From the NCBI GenBank assembly GCA_947176685.1, contig CAMWRL010000117.1:1-5693 (forward strand): DNA of 5,693 bases, given 5' to 3'. The stretch comes from an uncultured Ruminococcus sp. GTDB taxonomy: Bacteria; Bacillota; Clostridia; Oscillospirales; Ruminococcaceae. Shown piece after piece: positions 4,896 to 5,693 of the stretch. The position numbers and the translations under genes were made by a program. The first letter of the stretch is position 1. The number at the start of each line of letters is the position of its first letter. The notes below the pieces were generated by a model. It saw only the letters and a list, made by a program, of their open reading frames with translations. It was not told the DNA's origin and searched no databases.

Positions 4896-5693
4896 AGTTC
4901 AGACTCCTTTCGTAGTATTCTTTCTCTTATTTTTTCCGCAATGCTTTTTACTGCATCATCTATATCAACATAGTCCATACCTTCGGCAGTAATGCTTATT
5001 GTAGGATTGCTGGAATTTTCATGTACAAAAATTTTCCCCCTGTTTCCAAGCAGGTGTATATAACGTGCTATATGGTCGGTTATAACGCAGTCGTTCTTCC
5101 ATATTTCACGGAAATTCAACGGGATTTCCACATCAGCGGAAACCAGTGAATAGTGTTTCATATCCGCAAGCTTACTTAACGGGGAGTTGTTTTTTTTCAT
5201 AACATAGAGGAGTTTTACAGCCGTGAAAAATCCGTCACCTGCGGGGATTTCGTCTGAAAATATAATTCTGCCGCTGCTGTCTGCGCCTATGCTGTAACCG
5301 TCCTCAGTCATACGTGCAATAATGCTGTTTTCGTCAAATCCTGCCGTAATAACTGCAATATCGTTTTCTTCGGCAAACTTCATAAATCCGTAGCCAGCCC
5401 CGTATGTTACCACAAAAGCGTTATTTTTCAGCAGATTGTTTTCTCTGTAGAATTTCGCAAATACTGATGCCAGTCTGTCATTGTCAACTGTCACTCCGTT
5501 TTCGTCAACAGCGGTACAGCTTTCGCCGTCATTTCCGAAAACAAATCCGCATTTCAATCCGTTCTGTTTTATAAAATCCGGATTATCTTCCGGAAAAACC
5601 TGTACTTCCGCACCCATTTCCCTGAAAAGTCTCAGAGCAGTATCATTGTTTTTTCCGTCAGAACATCTTACTGCGATTTTCATTCCGTAAAAG
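4892..5693 (-). CDS. Degenerate phosphohexomutase-like protein (GlmM/PMM-related); 5' end probably beyond the window
   Basis: The first in-frame ATG is at 5683-5681 (263 aa from there), but the frame stays open to the window edge and reads FYG-MKIAVRC. That resembles the G-L-K-I-V-x-D-C-A-N-G linker that begins domain 2 of GlmM-type mutases. No Shine-Dalgarno sits at the usual 8-9 nt spacing, so domain 1, which carries the phosphoserine, is probably encoded further right. Numbering from the ATG, collinear matches to phosphohexomutases are: LFREMGAEV (19-27), FVFGNDGES (47-55) at the DGDADR metal loop, GYSIGADSSGRII (129-141) at the GGEQSGH sugar loop, GDGFFTAVKLL (149-159), and LGNRGKIFVHENSSNP (212-227) at the RPSGTEP phosphate loop. 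All three active-site loops have lost key residues, so mutase activity is doubtful. A maintained open frame suggests a pseudoenzyme rather than a decaying gene. It overlaps the methyltransferase start by 4 nt. Cytoplasmic; role unknown. Confidence 0.75.
   Translation of the reverse strand, partial: FYGMKIAVRCSDGKNNDTALRLFREMGAEVQVFPEDNPDFIKQNGLKCGFVFGNDGESCTAVDENGVTVDNDRLASVFAKFYRENNLLKNNAFVVTYGAGYGFMKFAEENDIAVITAGFDENSIIARMTEDGYSIGADSSGRIIFSDEIPAGDGFFTAVKLLYVMKKNNSPLSKLADMKHYSLVSADVEIPLNFREIWKNDCVITDHIARYIHLLGNRGKIFVHENSSNPTISITAEGMDYVDIDDAVKSIAEKIRERILRKESEL
4904..4910 (-). promoter_or_regulatory. Ribosome binding site deciding the TTG start of the methyltransferase
   Basis: AAAGGAG read on the minus strand lies 8 nt before the TTG at 4895, inside the 3' end of the upstream gene. 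The spacing equals that of the LRR genes in this window. With the in-frame TGA at 4901-4899, it fixes TTG as the start. Confidence 0.8.

Overview
The window reads as part of a gut or rumen Ruminococcus-like anaerobe (Clostridia, Oscillospiraceae). The evidence is the combination of secreted BspA-type leucine-rich repeat proteins ending in type I dockerins, a Firmicutes-style EcfA1 ATPase, and AAAGGAG ribosome binding sites placed 8-9 nt from most starts. Genus is inference; no rRNA or other marker gene is present.

All eight genes lie on the minus strand, so transcription runs right to left. The order is: (1) a degenerate phosphohexomutase-like protein (4892 to the right edge, probably continuing beyond it); (2) a class I SAM-dependent methyltransferase of the RlmI-like group (4032-4895, TTG start); (3) a 67-residue unknown protein (3814-4017); (4) a 64-residue DUF6440-like protein (3586-3780); (5) ecfA1, an energy-coupling factor transporter ATPase (2748-3593); (6-8) three tandem paralogues of a secreted LRR protein (1738-2730, 373-1722, and a third cut by the left edge, 1-357). 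Both complete LRR paralogues end in a dockerin.

Spacing is very tight. Two junctions overlap by 4 and 8 nt, the others are 14-33 nt, and I see no terminator or convincing promoter. The window is therefore compatible with one long transcript, although a promoter inside a coding region cannot be excluded. No stretch over 300 bases lacks a gene; the largest gap is 33 bp.

The window splits functionally in two. The right half is housekeeping-like (methyltransferase, small proteins, vitamin or metal uptake ATPase). The left half is an accessory array of extracellular dockerin-bearing LRR proteins that looks as if it grew by tandem duplication behind ecfA1, where ecfA2 and ecfT would normally be expected. 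The most interesting points are the phosphohexomutase relative with every visible active-site loop altered, the tandem LRR-dockerin array with an 81-bp perfect repeat at its gene junction, and the apparent separation of ecfA1 from its usual partners.
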